The notes: generated by a model not told the origin, from the letters alone. A stretch of 64,000 nucleotides of DNA from Haematobacter massiliensis (GCF_000740795.1 NZ_JGYG01000002.1:124001-188000); one strand, 5' to 3'; positions 27,049 to 36,402 are shown, counted from the first letter of the stretch. Translations and numbers: made by a program.

Positions 27049-28212
27049 ATGACCGTGATTACCTCAATCGACGACCTGAAGCGGCTCTACAAGCGGCGCA
27101 CACCCAAGATGTTCTACGATTACGCGGAATCGGGAAGCTGGACCGAGCAGACCTTCCGCGAGAACTCTTCCGACTTCGCCGATATCCGCCTGCGCCAGAA
27201 GGTCGCCGTGAACATGGAGGGGCGGACGACCGCCTCCGAGATGCTGGGCCAGCCGGTTGCCATGCCGGTGGCGCTGGCGCCCGTCGGGCTGACGGGAATG
27301 CAGCGCGCGGACGGGGAGATCAAGGCCGCACGGGCGGCAGAGACCTTCGGCGTGCCCTTCACCCTCTCCACTATGTCGATCTGCTCCATCGAAGATGTCG
27401 CCGCCCATACGGTGAAACCCTTCTGGTTTCAGCTCTACGTCATGCGGGACACCGAGTTTCTGGAGGGTCTGATCGAGCGGGCAAAGCGGGCGAATTGCTC
27501 GGCTCTGGTGATTACGCTGGATCTGCAGATCCTCGGCCAGCGGCACAGGGATCTGAAGAACGGCCTGTCCGCGCCGCCGAAGATGACCCCCGCCAATATC
27601 CTGAACCTTGCCACGAAAGTGCAGTGGGGGATGGAGATGCTGCAGACCAAACGGCGCACCTTCGGCAATATCGTGGGACATGCGAAGAACGTGAGCGATG
27701 TGTCCTCCCTGTCCTCCTGGACGGCGGAGCAGTTCGATCCAAAGCTCGACTGGGAGAAGATTCAGCGGATCCGCGATCTCTGGGGCGGCAAGATCATCCT
27801 GAAGGGCGTCCTGGACGAGGAGGATGCGAAGCGGGCCGCCGATTTCGGGGCCGACGGGATCATCGTGTCCAACCACGGCGGGCGGCAGCTCGACGGCGCG
27901 TTGTCCTCCATCCGGCGGCTGCCGCCGATCCTTCGGGCGGTGGGCGACCGGACGGAGGTGTATATGGATGGGGGCGTGCGCTCGGGGCAGGATGTGCTGA
28001 AGGCCGTGGCGCTCGGTGCGAAGGGCGTGTTCATCGGGCGGGCCTTCGTCTATGGCCTCGGCGCGATGGGGGAGCAGGGGGTCAAGACCGCGCTCGACGT
28101 CATCCACCGGGAGCTCGACGTTTCCATGGCGCTCTGCGGCGAGCGGGATGTGAAGAACCTCGGGCGCCATAATCTCTATGTGCCTGCGAATTTCGAAGGG
28201 GAATGGGCCTGA
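27049..28212 (+). CDS. lldD: FMN-dependent L-lactate dehydrogenase (alpha-hydroxy-acid oxidase family)
   Basis: LldD oxidises L-lactate to pyruvate at the inner membrane and passes electrons to the respiratory chain. The 387-residue product starts with the family block SIDDLKRLYKRRTPKMFYDYAESGS and contains the substrate/FMN segments PVALAPVGLTGM and SNHGGRQLDG, the latter with the catalytic base His276. The C-terminal phosphate-binding YMDGGVRSGQDVLKAVALGA fits FMN enzymes of this group. The ATG has GGAGA upstream. It is a single gene with no permease or regulator beside it. Some relatives use other 2-hydroxy acids such as glycolate or mandelate, so lactate is the likely but not certain substrate. 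Confidence 0.9.
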   Translation: MTVITSIDDLKRLYKRRTPKMFYDYAESGSWTEQTFRENSSDFADIRLRQKVAVNMEGRTTASEMLGQPVAMPVALAPVGLTGMQRADGEIKAARAAETFGVPFTLSTMSICSIEDVAAHTVKPFWFQLYVMRDTEFLEGLIERAKRANCSALVITLDLQILGQRHRDLKNGLSAPPKMTPANILNLATKVQWGMEMLQTKRRTFGNIVGHAKNVSDVSSLSSWTAEQFDPKLDWEKIQRIRDLWGGKIILKGVLDEEDAKRAADFGADGIIVSNHGGRQLDGALSSIRRLPPILRAVGDRTEVYMDGGVRSGQDVLKAVALGAKGVFIGRAFVYGLGAMGEQGVKTALDVIHRELDVSMALCGERDVKNLGRHNLYVPANFEGEWA

Positions 28213-28227
28213 CGGGGGCGATTGTGC

Positions 28228-28256
28228 TTGTCTCAAAGGCCCGCGCCGTGTAGAGG
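28228..28256 (+). promoter_or_regulatory. Possible rplY promoter
   Basis: TTGTCT (28228-28233) and TAGAGG (28251-28256) are 17 bases apart, 67 bases before the rplY start. Both hexamers are imperfect. Confidence 0.35.
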
Positions 28257-28322
28257 CGCCACCTTGGACCGTCCATGCACCCTTGGAGGATGGGCGGCCG
28301 CATTTAACCAATGGAGTATCCT

Positions 28323-28937
28323 ATGGCTGGTGAGATCCCGAATCTTCAGGCCGAGGTGCGGACGGGGACAGGCAAGGGGGCCGCTCGTCAAGCTCGTCGT
28401 GAGGGCAACGTACCCGGTATCGTTTATGGCGACGGCAAAGAGCCGCTCGCGCTGAACCTCAACTACAACTACCTGCTGAAGCAGCTGAAAGCTGGGCGCT
28501 TCATGTCCACGCTGTTCAACCTGAAGGTCGAAGGTCAGGACGACGTGCGCGTCATCTGCCGCGGCGTTCAGCGCGACGTGGTGAAGGACCTGCCGACGCA
28601 TGTCGATTTCATGCGCCTGCACCGCAACAGCCGCATCAACCTGTTCATCCACGTGAACTTCGAGAATCACGAAGCGTCCCCGGGCCTCAAGCGCGGCGGC
28701 ACGCTGGTCATCGTGCGTCCCGAGGTGGAACTCGAAGTCACCGCGGGTGATATTCCCGATCACATCACCGTGGACCTGACCGGGAGCAACATCGGCGACG
28801 TGATCCACATCAACGACATCCCGCTCCCCGCCGGCGTGAAGCCGACGATCGACCGGAATTTCGTGGTGGCGAACATCTCCGCTCCGTCGGGCCTGCGTTC
28901 GGAAGAGAATGAGGAGGCTGCTGCGGAAGAGGCGTGA
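28323..28937 (+). CDS. rplY: 50S ribosomal protein L25 / general stress protein Ctc
   Basis: L25 of the long (Ctc/TL5) form binds 5S rRNA in the large subunit. The 204-residue product has an N-terminal L25 domain (about 6-97, with [20 protein letters not shown] as its RNA-binding start) and a C-terminal TL5-type beta domain (about 100-190), then an acidic tail rich in Glu/Ala. The ATG at 28,323 has GGAG ten bases upstream; a start four codons earlier has none. A terminator with a GAAA loop follows. In many alphaproteobacteria pth comes next; here a minus-strand gene is inserted between them. Confidence 0.95.
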   Translation: MAGEIPNLQAEVRTGTGKGAARQARREGNVPGIVYGDGKEPLALNLNYNYLLKQLKAGRFMSTLFNLKVEGQDDVRVICRGVQRDVVKDLPTHVDFMRLHRNSRINLFIHVNFENHEASPGLKRGGTLVIVRPEVELEVTAGDIPDHITVDLTGSNIGDVIHINDIPLPAGVKPTIDRNFVVANISAPSGLRSEENEEAAAEEA

Positions 28938-28977
28938 GCCTTTGCGTGCAGCGGTCCGCAAGGGCCGAATATTCGGA

Positions 28978-29008
28978 AAGGGGCATCGGGAAACCGGTGC
29001 CCTTTTTC
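28978..29008 (+). terminator. Rho-independent terminator of rplY
   Basis: GGGCATCGG pairs with CCGGTGCCC (one G-U pair) around a GAAA tetraloop and runs into TTTTTCTTT, about 45 bases after the rplY stop. Confidence 0.88.
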
Positions 29009-29245
29009 TTTGGCCTGGCTTGCCTTGCCGCGCTGGCGGGCTGATTGCCAACCCTGGATCGCCTCGACCGACCGGTCTTTCGGCAGGGCCTGAAATTGCG
29101 CCTGAAATTGCGAACAACGGTCCAGCACGCGTCGCCAGCGCCGCCGCGCGGGGGAAGGCGCGGGCTCAGGCGGGCGCCGCCCGCCCTTCTCCCGCGCCTC
29201 GTGGAGCGGTGCTCCACGGGTCCGGCGTTACCGCTGGTGAGCGCC
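29009..29245. other. Gene-free region with short repeats between rplY and the haem monooxygenase
   Basis: No gene is supported here. It contains an exact tandem duplication of CCTGAAATTGCG (29,089-29,112), a hairpin CGTGGAGC/GCTCCACG (29,200-29,218) and a near-palindrome GGCGGGCG/CGCCCGCC (29,169-29,185). The two hairpins lie downstream of the minus-strand gene at 29,246 and may end its transcript, although neither has a T-tract. Confidence 0.45.
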
Positions 29246-29554
29246 TCACCCCGCCAGCACGGAGGTGAAGGTCTCGAGTTCCGGCCGGCCGAGATAGATA
29301 TCCGCATGCCCGCCAGCGCCCGCATGGGCATGGCGGAACTGCTCCGAGCGGGTCCAGTTCTGAAAAGCCTCCTCCGAGTCCCAGCTGGTATGGGAGGCAT
29401 AGAGCGTGTGATCCTCCTTCGACGGACCCCGCATCAGGTGAAAGGCGATGAAACCCGGCACTTCCTTCAGGCGGCTGTCGCGGCTTCTCCAGATTTCCTC
29501 AAACACCGCTTCGGAGCCGGGCTTGATGCGAAAGCGATTCATCGTCAGGTACAT
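29246..29554 (-). CDS. IsdG/HmuQ-like haem-degrading monooxygenase (ABM domain)
   Basis: A 102-residue antibiotic-biosynthesis-monooxygenase (ABM) fold protein. Its residues N6, W67 and H75/H77 fall where the Asn-Trp-His triad of IsdG-type haem-degrading enzymes lies. The pattern MNRFRIKPGSE, VPGFIAFHLMRGP, DHTLYASHTSW and WTRSEQFRHAH closely recalls rhizobial HmuQ/HmuD. It would open haem to release iron in the cytoplasm. No haem transporter or clear Fur box sits next to it, so the iron role is inferred from residues alone. The gene interrupts the rplY-pth neighbourhood on the opposite strand. A generic ABM or NIPSNAP-like role is the alternative. Confidence 0.82.
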   Translation of the reverse strand: MYLTMNRFRIKPGSEAVFEEIWRSRDSRLKEVPGFIAFHLMRGPSKEDHTLYASHTSWDSEEAFQNWTRSEQFRHAHAGAGGHADIYLGRPELETFTSVLAG

Positions 29555-29654
29555 GTGTCGTCAGATCCTCGTGCTGTGGAGCCGCGGGGCTGGCGGGCGC
29601 GTTGCGCTGGCGGGGCGGCGCGGCTAAGGTGAAGGCCAGCCGGAGGATACGCCA

Positions 29655-30335
29655 GTGAAACTTTTCGTGGGTCTCGGAAATCCCGGATCGCGTTACGCCG
29701 GAAACCGTCACAACATCGGCTTCATGGCGGTGGACCGGATTGCCGCCAGCCATGGTTTCGCTCCGTGGCGGCAGAAATTTCAGGGCCAGGTCACCGAAGG
29801 GCGGCTGAGCAATGAAAAGGTCGTGCTGCTGAAGCCGGAGACGTTCATGAACCTTTCCGGCCAATCGGTGGGGGAGGCCATGCGCTTTTACAAGCTGACG
29901 CCGCAGGAGATCGTCGTGTTCCACGACGAACTCGACCTGCCGCCCGGCAAGGTTCGGATGAAGGCGGGCGGCGGACATGCCGGCCATAACGGGCTGCGCT
30001 CCATGCACCAGCATATCGGGGAGTCTTATGCGCGCGTCCGGCTTGGCATCGGTCATCCGGGCGACAAGGAGAGGGTCGCGGGCTACGTGCTGTCCGATTT
30101 CGCCAAGGCCGATGCGCCGTGGCTGGAGGAGGTGTTGACCGGGGTGGAACGCGGCGCGCCTGACTTGGCGGAGGGGAACTCCTCCCGATTCATGACGGCG
30201 CTCTCGCCCAATCCGGCGCCCAAGCCGGCACCTGCACCGCAAACCGCGCAGCCTGAGCCGGCGCGCCCTGCGGCACAGCAGCCTCCCGCCAGCCCCTTCG
30301 AGCGTCTGCGGCGCCTTCTGCCGGGGTCGCGCTGA
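29655..30335 (+). CDS. pth: Peptidyl-tRNA hydrolase
   Basis: Pth (EC 3.1.1.29) cleaves peptidyl-tRNA released from stalled ribosomes so the tRNA can be reused. The 226-residue protein has the N-terminal VGLGNPGSRYAGNRHNIGF with catalytic His19, the KPETFMNLSG block, FHDELDLPPG with the catalytic-site Asp, and GGGHAGHNGLRS. A Pro/Ala-rich extension from about residue 185 ends SPFERLRRLLPGSR, a form common in Rhodobacteraceae. The DUF2237 gene starts on the last base of its stop, and cmk follows, making a probable operon. Confidence 0.96.
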   Translation: MKLFVGLGNPGSRYAGNRHNIGFMAVDRIAASHGFAPWRQKFQGQVTEGRLSNEKVVLLKPETFMNLSGQSVGEAMRFYKLTPQEIVVFHDELDLPPGKVRMKAGGGHAGHNGLRSMHQHIGESYARVRLGIGHPGDKERVAGYVLSDFAKADAPWLEEVLTGVERGAPDLAEGNSSRFMTALSPNPAPKPAPAPQTAQPEPARPAAQQPPASPFERLRRLLPGSR

Positions 30336-30715
30336 TGGCGGATACCGGGCGGCTGCCGTCGGTAAACGTGCTGGGCGAAGCACTGGAGACCTGTTCCACG
30401 CGCCCGATGACAGGCTTCTGGAGGAATGGCTGCTGCGATACGGGACCGGCAGATGGCGGGCGTCATTCCGTCTGTGCGGTGATGACGGCCGAGTTTCTGG
30501 CGCTCTCGAAGTATCTCGGGAATGACCTTTCCACGCCTCGGCCGGAATATGGGTTTCCTGGCCTCCAGCCGGGAGACAACTGGTGCCTTTGTGCCGGCCG
30601 GTTCCTGCAGGCTTGGGAGGAGGGCGCCGCGCCGCGCATCCGCCTTGCCGCCTGCCACGCGGCGACGCTGGAGGTGGTGCCCCTCGAAATCCTCATGGAA
30701 TGCGCCACGGAATGA
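30335..30715 (+). CDS. DUF2237 family protein
   Basis: A 126-residue protein of the DUF2237 family. The conserved blocks are [24 protein letters not shown] near residue 11 (Cys pair at 33-34), [23 protein letters not shown], and [16 protein letters not shown] with Cys-Leu-Cys. The conserved cysteines suggest metal binding or a structural disulfide, but no activity is established for the family. The ATG overlaps the pth stop (TGATG) and the stop overlaps the cmk ATG (ATGA), so translation of the three genes is coupled. Confidence 0.88.
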   Translation: MADTGRLPSVNVLGEALETCSTRPMTGFWRNGCCDTGPADGGRHSVCAVMTAEFLALSKYLGNDLSTPRPEYGFPGLQPGDNWCLCAGRFLQAWEEGAAPRIRLAACHAATLEVVPLEILMECATE

Positions 30716-31320
30716 CGTCTTTCTCCTTTACCGTCGCGATCGACGGGCCCGCGGCTGCCGGCAAGGGCACCATCTCCCGTGCGGTTGCGTCGCATTTCGG
30801 CCTCGCACATCTGGATACCGGGCTGCTCTACCGCGCCGTCGGGCGGCGGTTGCTGGCCGGAGAGGATGCGGTTGCCGCTGCGGAGGCGCTGGGGCCGGAT
30901 GATCTGGAAGGCGATCTTCGCCGGCCAGAGATCGCCGATGCAGCCAGCCGCGTTGCCGCGATCCCGGAGGTGCGCGCGGCGCTGGTCGCCTTTCAGCGTC
31001 GCTTCGCGCGGCGGGACGGAGGTGCCGTGCTGGACGGGCGCGACATCGGAACGATGATCTGCCCCGATGCGGAAGTGAAGCTCTACGTCACCGCCGCGCC
31101 GGAGGTTCGGGCGCGGCGGCGGCAGGCGGAGGAGGGGCGCGACTACGAGGATGTGCTGGCCGATGTGCTTGCGCGCGACCGGCGCGACAGTGAGCGGGCG
31201 ACCGCTCCGCTCAGGCCCGCGGAAGATGCCGTCTTGCTCGATACCTCGGAACTCGCTATAGACGCGGCCGTCAGCCGGGCAATTGCGGCAATCGAGTCGA
31301 AGTGGAAAGGGCGGGAGTAA
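30712..31320 (+). CDS. cmk: Cytidylate kinase
   Basis: Cmk (EC 2.7.4.25) phosphorylates CMP and dCMP. The 202-residue product has the P-loop [13 protein letters not shown] near residue 10, the CMP-binding [31 protein letters not shown] around 105-124, and the lid region [14 protein letters not shown]. The ATG overlaps the DUF2237 stop; upstream in-frame codons are open but not conserved. It precedes rpsA by 111 bases, the classical cmk-rpsA neighbourhood. Confidence 0.95.
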   Translation: MTSFSFTVAIDGPAAAGKGTISRAVASHFGLAHLDTGLLYRAVGRRLLAGEDAVAAAEALGPDDLEGDLRRPEIADAASRVAAIPEVRAALVAFQRRFARRDGGAVLDGRDIGTMICPDAEVKLYVTAAPEVRARRRQAEEGRDYEDVLADVLARDRRDSERATAPLRPAEDAVLLDTSELAIDAAVSRAIAAIESKWKGRE

Positions 31321-31431
31321 TCTTTCGCCCCATTCTTGCATAAGATGCCATGTCCTACCACCTGACGCCACACAAAGACCGGCGGAGCCAACCGCCAGGC
31401 CCGTATACCATGCAAAGGAAACTGTTTATTT

Positions 31432-33111
31432 ATGTGCGCTAAAGCGACCATGGAGGAGTTCGAGGCCCTCCTTAACGACAGCCTCGCCATCGACACGCCT
31501 CAGGAAGGCTCCGTCGTCCGCGGCAAGGTCATCGCCATCGAGGCGGGCCAGGCCATCATCGACGTGGGCTACAAGATGGAAGGCCGCGTCGATCTGAAAG
31601 AATTCGCGGCTCCGGGCGAAGCGCCGGAAATCGCTGTCGGCGATGAAGTCGAGGTCTACCTCGACCGCGTCGAAAACGCCCGTGGCGAAGCGGTCATCAG
31701 CCGCGAGAAAGCCCGTCGTGAGGAAGCCTGGGATCGTCTGGAGAAAGCCTACGCCGCCGAACAGCGCGTCGATGGCGTCATCTTCGGTCGCGTCAAGGGC
31801 GGCTTCACCGTCGATCTCGGCGGTGCGGTGGCCTTCCTTCCGGGTAGCCAGGTCGATGTCCGCCCCGTGCGCGATGCCGGCCCGCTCATGGGCATGAAGC
31901 AGCCGTTCCAGATCCTCAAGATGGACCGCCGCCGGGGCAACATCGTTGTCTCCCGCCGTGCCATCCTTGAAGAGTCCCGCGCCGAGCAGCGCGCCGAAGT
32001 CATCGGCAAGCTCACCGAAGGCGATGTGGTCGACGGTGTCGTCAAGAACATCACCGAATACGGTGCCTTCGTCGACCTGGGCGGCGTTGACGGCCTGCTG
32101 CACGTCACCGACATGGCATGGCGTCGCGTGAACCACCCGTCCGAGATCCTGGCGATCGGCGAGACCGTGAAGGTCCAGGTCATCAAGATCAACAAGGAAA
32201 CCCACCGTATCTCCCTGGGCATGAAACAGCTCCAGGACGATCCGTGGGATGCGGTCGAGCGGAAATACGCCATCGGCACCGTCCACAAGGGCCGCGTGAC
32301 CAACATCACCGACTACGGCGCATTCGTGGAGCTGGAGCCGGGCGTCGAAGGTCTGGTCCACGTGTCCGAGATGTCCTGGACCAAGAAGAACGTCCACCCC
32401 GGCAAGATCGTCTCCACCTCGCAGGAAGTGGACGTCATGGTGCTGGAGATCGACAGCGCGAAACGCCGCGTGTCGCTCGGTCTCAAGCAAACCATGCGCA
32501 ATCCGTGGGAAGTCTTCGCGGAAACGCATCCCGTCGGCACGCAGATCGAGGGCGAGGTCAAGAACATCACCGAATTCGGTCTGTTCGTGGGTCTCGACAA
32601 CGACATCGACGGCATGGTCCACCTCTCCGATCTCTCCTGGGATCAGCGGGGGGAAGACGCCATCCAGAACTACCGCAAGGGCGATGTGGTCCGCGCGGCG
32701 GTGACGGAAGTCGATATCGACAAGGAGCGCATCTCGCTCTCCATCAAGGCGCTTGGCGACGACACCTTCTCCGAGGCGATCGACGGCGTGAAGCGCGGCT
32801 CGATCGTGACGGTCAACGTCACCGCGATCGAGGATGGCGGCATCGAGGTCGAATACAACGGCATGAAAGCCTTCATCCGTCGTTCCGACCTGTCGCGTGA
32901 CCGGGCCGAGCAGCGCCCCGAGCGTTTCCAGGTCGGCGATCATGTCGATGCACGCGTGACCAACGTCGACTCCAAGACCCGTCGTCTGGGTCTGTCGATC
33001 AAGGCGCGCGAAATCGCCGAGGAAAAGGAAGCCGTGGAACAGTACGGTTCGTCCGACTCGGGCGCGTCTCTGGGTGATATCCTGGGCGCCGCGCTCAAGG
33101 ATCGCAACTGA
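31432..33111 (+). CDS. rpsA: 30S ribosomal protein S1
   Basis: S1 binds mRNA and helps structured or leader-containing messages onto the ribosome. The 559-residue protein contains six S1 (OB-fold) repeats, recognisable from the recurring VKNITEYGAFVDLG, VTNITDYGAFVELE and VKNITEFGLFVGLD segments at domain-length intervals. The early MEEFEALLNDS and GYKMEGRVDLKEF blocks are typical of alphaproteobacterial S1. AAGGAA precedes the ATG by about 11 bases, a long spacing. Codon use is strongly biased, as expected for a highly expressed gene. A terminator follows the stop. Confidence 0.97.
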   Translation: MCAKATMEEFEALLNDSLAIDTPQEGSVVRGKVIAIEAGQAIIDVGYKMEGRVDLKEFAAPGEAPEIAVGDEVEVYLDRVENARGEAVISREKARREEAWDRLEKAYAAEQRVDGVIFGRVKGGFTVDLGGAVAFLPGSQVDVRPVRDAGPLMGMKQPFQILKMDRRRGNIVVSRRAILEESRAEQRAEVIGKLTEGDVVDGVVKNITEYGAFVDLGGVDGLLHVTDMAWRRVNHPSEILAIGETVKVQVIKINKETHRISLGMKQLQDDPWDAVERKYAIGTVHKGRVTNITDYGAFVELEPGVEGLVHVSEMSWTKKNVHPGKIVSTSQEVDVMVLEIDSAKRRVSLGLKQTMRNPWEVFAETHPVGTQIEGEVKNITEFGLFVGLDNDIDGMVHLSDLSWDQRGEDAIQNYRKGDVVRAAVTEVDIDKERISLSIKALGDDTFSEAIDGVKRGSIVTVNVTAIEDGGIEVEYNGMKAFIRRSDLSRDRAEQRPERFQVGDHVDARVTNVDSKTRRLGLSIKAREIAEEKEAVEQYGSSDSGASLGDILGAALKDRN

Positions 33112-33137
33112 GCCTTTTCAGATTGCAAGTGATTTAG

Positions 33138-33167
33138 GCGCTCACCTTTCGGGGTGGGCGCTTTTCT
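33138..33167 (+). terminator. Rho-independent terminator of rpsA
   Basis: GCGCTCACC pairs with GGTGGGCGC (one G-U pair) and runs into TTTTCTTT, 26 bases after the rpsA stop. Confidence 0.88.
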
Positions 33168-33374
33168 TTGCAAAGATTGCTAACCGTTTTCGTGCCTGAG
33201 TTGATTTACTCGCTTATTCCGTGTCGTAATTTCCATGAGATCACTCAATAGGCGGATATCAGCGTGGATGTTTCCAGTTTCTCCCGTCTTTCCAATGGTT
33301 TCCTGTTTCTCGCGCTTGCGAAAGACCGTATAGTCTCAGTCGAATAGTCGCGATATGTGGAAACGGGGGAACGG
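33168..33374 (+). other. AT-rich leader region before ihfB
   Basis: 207 bases, clearly richer in A+T than the surroundings, between the rpsA terminator and ihfB. It probably holds the ihfB promoter (a TATAGT at about 33,335 is a possible -10 without a good -35) and possibly IHF autoregulatory sites. No gene is seen. Confidence 0.4.
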
Positions 33375-33671
33375 ATGATCCGGTCGGAACTCATCCAGAA
33401 GATTTCCGAAGAGAATCCGCACCTGTTTCAGCGGGATGTGGAGCGTATCGTCAACACGATCTTTGAAGAGATCATAGAGGCGATGGCGCGGGGTGACCGG
33501 GTAGAACTCCGGGGCTTCGGCGCCTTCTCCGTCAAGCAGCGGGACGCGCGCGTTGGCCGCAATCCCCGCACCGGAGAATCGGTTGAAGTCGAAGAGAAGG
33601 CAGTGCCATTCTTCAAGGCCGGCAAGCTTTTGCGGGACCGGCTGAACGGGAAGGAAGGTACTGAGGACTGA
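33375..33671 (+). CDS. ihfB: Integration host factor subunit beta
   Basis: IHF-beta pairs with IHF-alpha to bend DNA sharply and assist transcription, replication and recombination. The 98-residue product begins [16 protein letters not shown] and contains [25 protein letters not shown], in which RNPRTG (about 64-69) with its intercalating proline is the DNA-binding beta arm. The ATG at 33,375 has GGGGGA upstream. It starts a likely operon with lapA and the trpF-GNAT-trpB genes. Confidence 0.95.
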   Translation: MIRSELIQKISEENPHLFQRDVERIVNTIFEEIIEAMARGDRVELRGFGAFSVKQRDARVGRNPRTGESVEVEEKAVPFFKAGKLLRDRLNGKEGTED

Positions 33672-34039
33672 TGCGCTATCTCCGTTATGGATTGATCGCG
33701 GTGCTGGGCATCGCGCTTATCGTCATTGCCGTCGCGAACCGTGATCCCGTGGTGTTCCGGTTCCTGCCGGTCTCTGCGGCGCAGACGTTCGGCGGAAGCT
33801 GGGCGGTGCAGCTGCCGCTGTTTGTCATCCTCCTCGGGGGCATAGCGATCGGGGTTCTCGTCGGCTTCGTCTGGGAATGGTTCCGGGAGCATGGACACCG
33901 CAAGCGCGCCCGTGTGAAGTCGAAGGAAGCGGCGAAGCTGGAGCAGGAAGTCGTTCAGCTCCGCCGGGAGACCGGCCGCCCCAACGGCAAGAAGGACGAG
34001 ATCGTGGCGCTGCTTGAGACTGGCAACGGCAAGCGGTAG
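33671..34039 (+). CDS. lapA: LapA-domain inner-membrane protein
   Basis: A 122-residue membrane protein of the LapA (lipopolysaccharide assembly protein A, DUF1049) family. In E. coli LapA acts with LapB in tuning LPS synthesis through FtsH and LpxC; here only the family is visible. Two membrane helices lie at about 5-23 and 46-68, followed by a basic, partly coiled-coil tail (about 75-105, [15 protein letters not shown]). The start overlaps the ihfB stop by one base. ihfB-lapA-trpF is a recurring order in Rhodobacterales. No LapB gene is in the window. Confidence 0.85.
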   Translation: MRYLRYGLIAVLGIALIVIAVANRDPVVFRFLPVSAAQTFGGSWAVQLPLFVILLGGIAIGVLVGFVWEWFREHGHRKRARVKSKEAAKLEQEVVQLRRETGRPNGKKDEIVALLETGNGKR

Positions 34040-34050
34040 AACCGCAGCCG

Positions 34051-34713
34051 ATGACACGTTCCCGTATTCCACCCAAATCTGTCCGCGTGAAGGTATGCGG
34101 TCTTCGCGAGCCTGCCCATGTCGCAGCAGCGGCGGAGGCGGGCGCTGCCTATGTGGGCTTTGTCTTCTTCCCTCGCTCCCCGCGCGCTGTAAGCATTGCC
34201 GAGGCGCGGATGCTGGCGGCGGAGGCCCCGGCCGGTCTGGCCAAGGTCGGCCTTGTCGTCGATGCGGATGATGCGCTGCTGGACGCGATTCTGGCGGATG
34301 TGCCGCTCGACATGCTGCAACTGCATGGCCGGGAAACACCCGCGCGGGTCGCCGAGATCCGCCAGCGCTACGGATTGCCGGTGATGAAGGCGGTCGGCAT
34401 TGCGGGGCCGGAAGATATCGCAAGGCTCGCCGATTACTGGCAGGTGGCGGACCAGATCCTCGTCGATGCCAAGGCTCCGAAGGATGCGGCGCTGCCCGGC
34501 GGCAACGGCGTGGCCTTTGACTGGGGCCTGCTGTGGAACCTGCGCTGGCCGGTGCCCTGGATGCTGGCGGGTGGCCTGACGCCCGCGAATGTGGCAGATG
34601 CGCTGCGTGTCACCGGGGCGGGGCAGGTCGATGTCTCCTCCGGCACCGAAAGCGCACCGGGAATTAAGGATCCCGGCCTGATCCGTGCCTTCATCGAGGC
34701 GACGAAGCTGTGA
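34051..34713 (+). CDS. trpF: Phosphoribosylanthranilate isomerase
   Basis: TrpF (EC 5.3.1.24) carries out the Amadori rearrangement of phosphoribosylanthranilate in tryptophan synthesis. The 220-residue TIM-barrel has the catalytic cysteine in VKVCGLRE near residue 16, the substrate block [16 protein letters not shown], the catalytic aspartate in ILVDAKAP near 138, and the phosphate-binding end [10 protein letters not shown] plus [15 protein letters not shown]. It lies 11 bases after lapA and overlaps a GNAT gene, which separates it from trpB. Confidence 0.95.
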   Translation: MTRSRIPPKSVRVKVCGLREPAHVAAAAEAGAAYVGFVFFPRSPRAVSIAEARMLAAEAPAGLAKVGLVVDADDALLDAILADVPLDMLQLHGRETPARVAEIRQRYGLPVMKAVGIAGPEDIARLADYWQVADQILVDAKAPKDAALPGGNGVAFDWGLLWNLRWPVPWMLAGGLTPANVADALRVTGAGQVDVSSGTESAPGIKDPGLIRAFIEATKL

Positions 34714-35159
34714 GCGTGACCTTCCGCCCTGCGGCGTTGGAGGATGTGCCGGCGATCGTCGCGCTGCTGGCGGACGATCCGCTCGGCGCCGCGCGAGAGT
34801 CGGCGGCGCTGGGGCCATATGAGGCCGCCTTTGCCCGGATCGCCGCTTCGCCGGACACGCAGCTGATCGTTGGCGAACGGCAGGGGCGCGTTGTGGCGAC
34901 CTATCAACTGTCGATCATGCCGGGCCTGTCCAATGCGGGCCGGACGCGTGCTACGCTGGAGGCGGTGCGCGTGGCGGCTGAGCTGCGCTCGCAGGGACTG
35001 GGCGCGCTGCTCGTGGCGGATGCGGAGGCTCGGGCACGCGCTGCCGGAGCGGGGGTTCTGCAACTCACCACACATAAAAGCCGCAGCAGGGCACATGCCT
35101 TCTACGACAGGCTTGGCTTTACCCCATCCCACATAGGCTATAAACGCGATCTGACCTGA
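34710..35159 (+). CDS. GNAT-family N-acetyltransferase between trpF and trpB
   Basis: A 149-residue GCN5-related acetyltransferase. The acetyl-CoA pyrophosphate loop is in [19 protein letters not shown] near residues 91-109 (R-x-x-G-x-G/A form), and the C-terminal [21 protein letters not shown] is typical. The start is a GTG overlapping the trpF stop (GTGA), and trpB begins 13 bases after its stop. It is thus translated within the tryptophan genes although no acetylation step is known in that pathway. The substrate is unknown; it may act on an amino acid, amine or protein. Confidence 0.88.
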   Translation: MSVTFRPAALEDVPAIVALLADDPLGAARESAALGPYEAAFARIAASPDTQLIVGERQGRVVATYQLSIMPGLSNAGRTRATLEAVRVAAELRSQGLGALLVADAEARARAAGAGVLQLTTHKSRSRAHAFYDRLGFTPSHIGYKRDLT

Positions 35160-35172
35160 CGGGAGGCGCGCG

Positions 35173-36402
35173 ATGCAAGGCGGCAGCAACAGCTACAGGA
35201 CTGGGCCGGACGAGAACGGACGGTTCGGCAATTACGGCGGGCGTTTCGTCTCTGAGACGCTGATGCCGCTGATCCTGTCGCTGGAGGCGGAATACGAACG
35301 GGCCAAGCACGACCCGGAATTCTGGGCAGAGATGAACGATCTCTGGACCCATTATGTCGGCCGCCCCTCGCCGCTCTATTATGCCGAGCGTCTGTCGGAA
35401 ACGCTGGGGGGGGCGAAGATCTACCTCAAGCGCGAAGAGCTGAACCATACCGGCGCGCACAAGATCAACAACGTGCTGGGCCAGATCCTGCTTGCCCGCC
35501 GCATGGGCAAGACCCGGATCATCGCGGAAACGGGCGCGGGCCAGCACGGCGTCGCCACGGCCACGGTCTGTGCCAAGTTCGGGCTGAAATGCATCGTCTA
35601 CATGGGCGCGCATGATGTGCAGCGTCAGGCCCCCAACGTGTTCCGCATGCGGCTTCTGGGGGCGGAGGTCGTTGCCGTCACCTCCGGTCGCGGCACACTG
35701 AAGGATGCGATGAACGATGCGATGCGCGACTGGGTGACCAATGTACGCGACACGTTCTATTGCATCGGCACGGTCGCGGGGCCGCATCCCTATCCCGCCA
35801 TGGTGCGCGATTTCCAGAACATCATCGGGAACGAAACCCGCGCCCAGATGGAGGCGCAGGAGGGACGCCTGCCCGATACGATCATCGCGGCCATCGGCGG
35901 CGGGTCGAATGCCATGGGCATCTTCCATCCCTTCCTCGATGATCCCACCGTGCGGATCATCGGCGTCGAAGCCGGCGGCAAGGGCGTGGACGAGCGGATG
36001 GAGCATTGCGCCTCGCTCACCGGCGGGCGTCCGGGCGTGCTGCACGGAAACCGGACCTATCTGCTGCAGGATGCCGACGGGCAGATCCTGGAGGGCTTCT
36101 CCATTTCGGCCGGTCTCGACTATCCCGGCATCGGCCCGGAGCATGCCTGGCTGCACGATACGGGCCGCGTCGAATATGTCTCCATCACCGATGCGGAGGC
36201 GCTCTCCGCATTCCAGGATCTGTGCAAGTATGAGGGCATCATCCCGGCGCTGGAGTCGAGCCACGCGCTCGCCCATGCCGTCAAGATCGCGCCCGATCTG
36301 CCGAAGGACCATCTGATCGTCGTCAACCTGTCCGGTCGGGGCGACAAGGATATCTTCACCGTCGCCCGCGCGCTCGGGGTTGAGGTGGAAGTCACCCCCT
36401 GA
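35173..36402 (+). CDS. trpB: Tryptophan synthase beta chain
   Basis: TrpB (EC 4.2.1.20) condenses indole with serine in the alpha2-beta2 complex. The 409-residue PLP enzyme has the Schiff-base lysine K97 in HTGAHKINN, the catalytic AETGAGQHG, the phosphate-binding GGGSNAMG and the C-terminal SGRGDKD. It begins [18 protein letters not shown], the usual TrpB1 opening. No trpA follows in this window: the next gene is an unrelated esterase, so trpA must be elsewhere. Confidence 0.97.
   Translation: MQGGSNSYRTGPDENGRFGNYGGRFVSETLMPLILSLEAEYERAKHDPEFWAEMNDLWTHYVGRPSPLYYAERLSETLGGAKIYLKREELNHTGAHKINNVLGQILLARRMGKTRIIAETGAGQHGVATATVCAKFGLKCIVYMGAHDVQRQAPNVFRMRLLGAEVVAVTSGRGTLKDAMNDAMRDWVTNVRDTFYCIGTVAGPHPYPAMVRDFQNIIGNETRAQMEAQEGRLPDTIIAAIGGGSNAMGIFHPFLDDPTVRIIGVEAGGKGVDERMEHCASLTGGRPGVLHGNRTYLLQDADGQILEGFSISAGLDYPGIGPEHAWLHDTGRVEYVSITDAEALSAFQDLCKYEGIIPALESSHALAHAVKIAPDLPKDHLIVVNLSGRGDKDIFTVARALGVEVEVTP

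Noticed and set aside
33168-33374. A possible sRNA or attenuator in the AT-rich leader before ihfB
   Set aside because: No stable hairpin with a T-tract or conserved leader peptide could be found by eye; promoter sequence explains the composition well enough.
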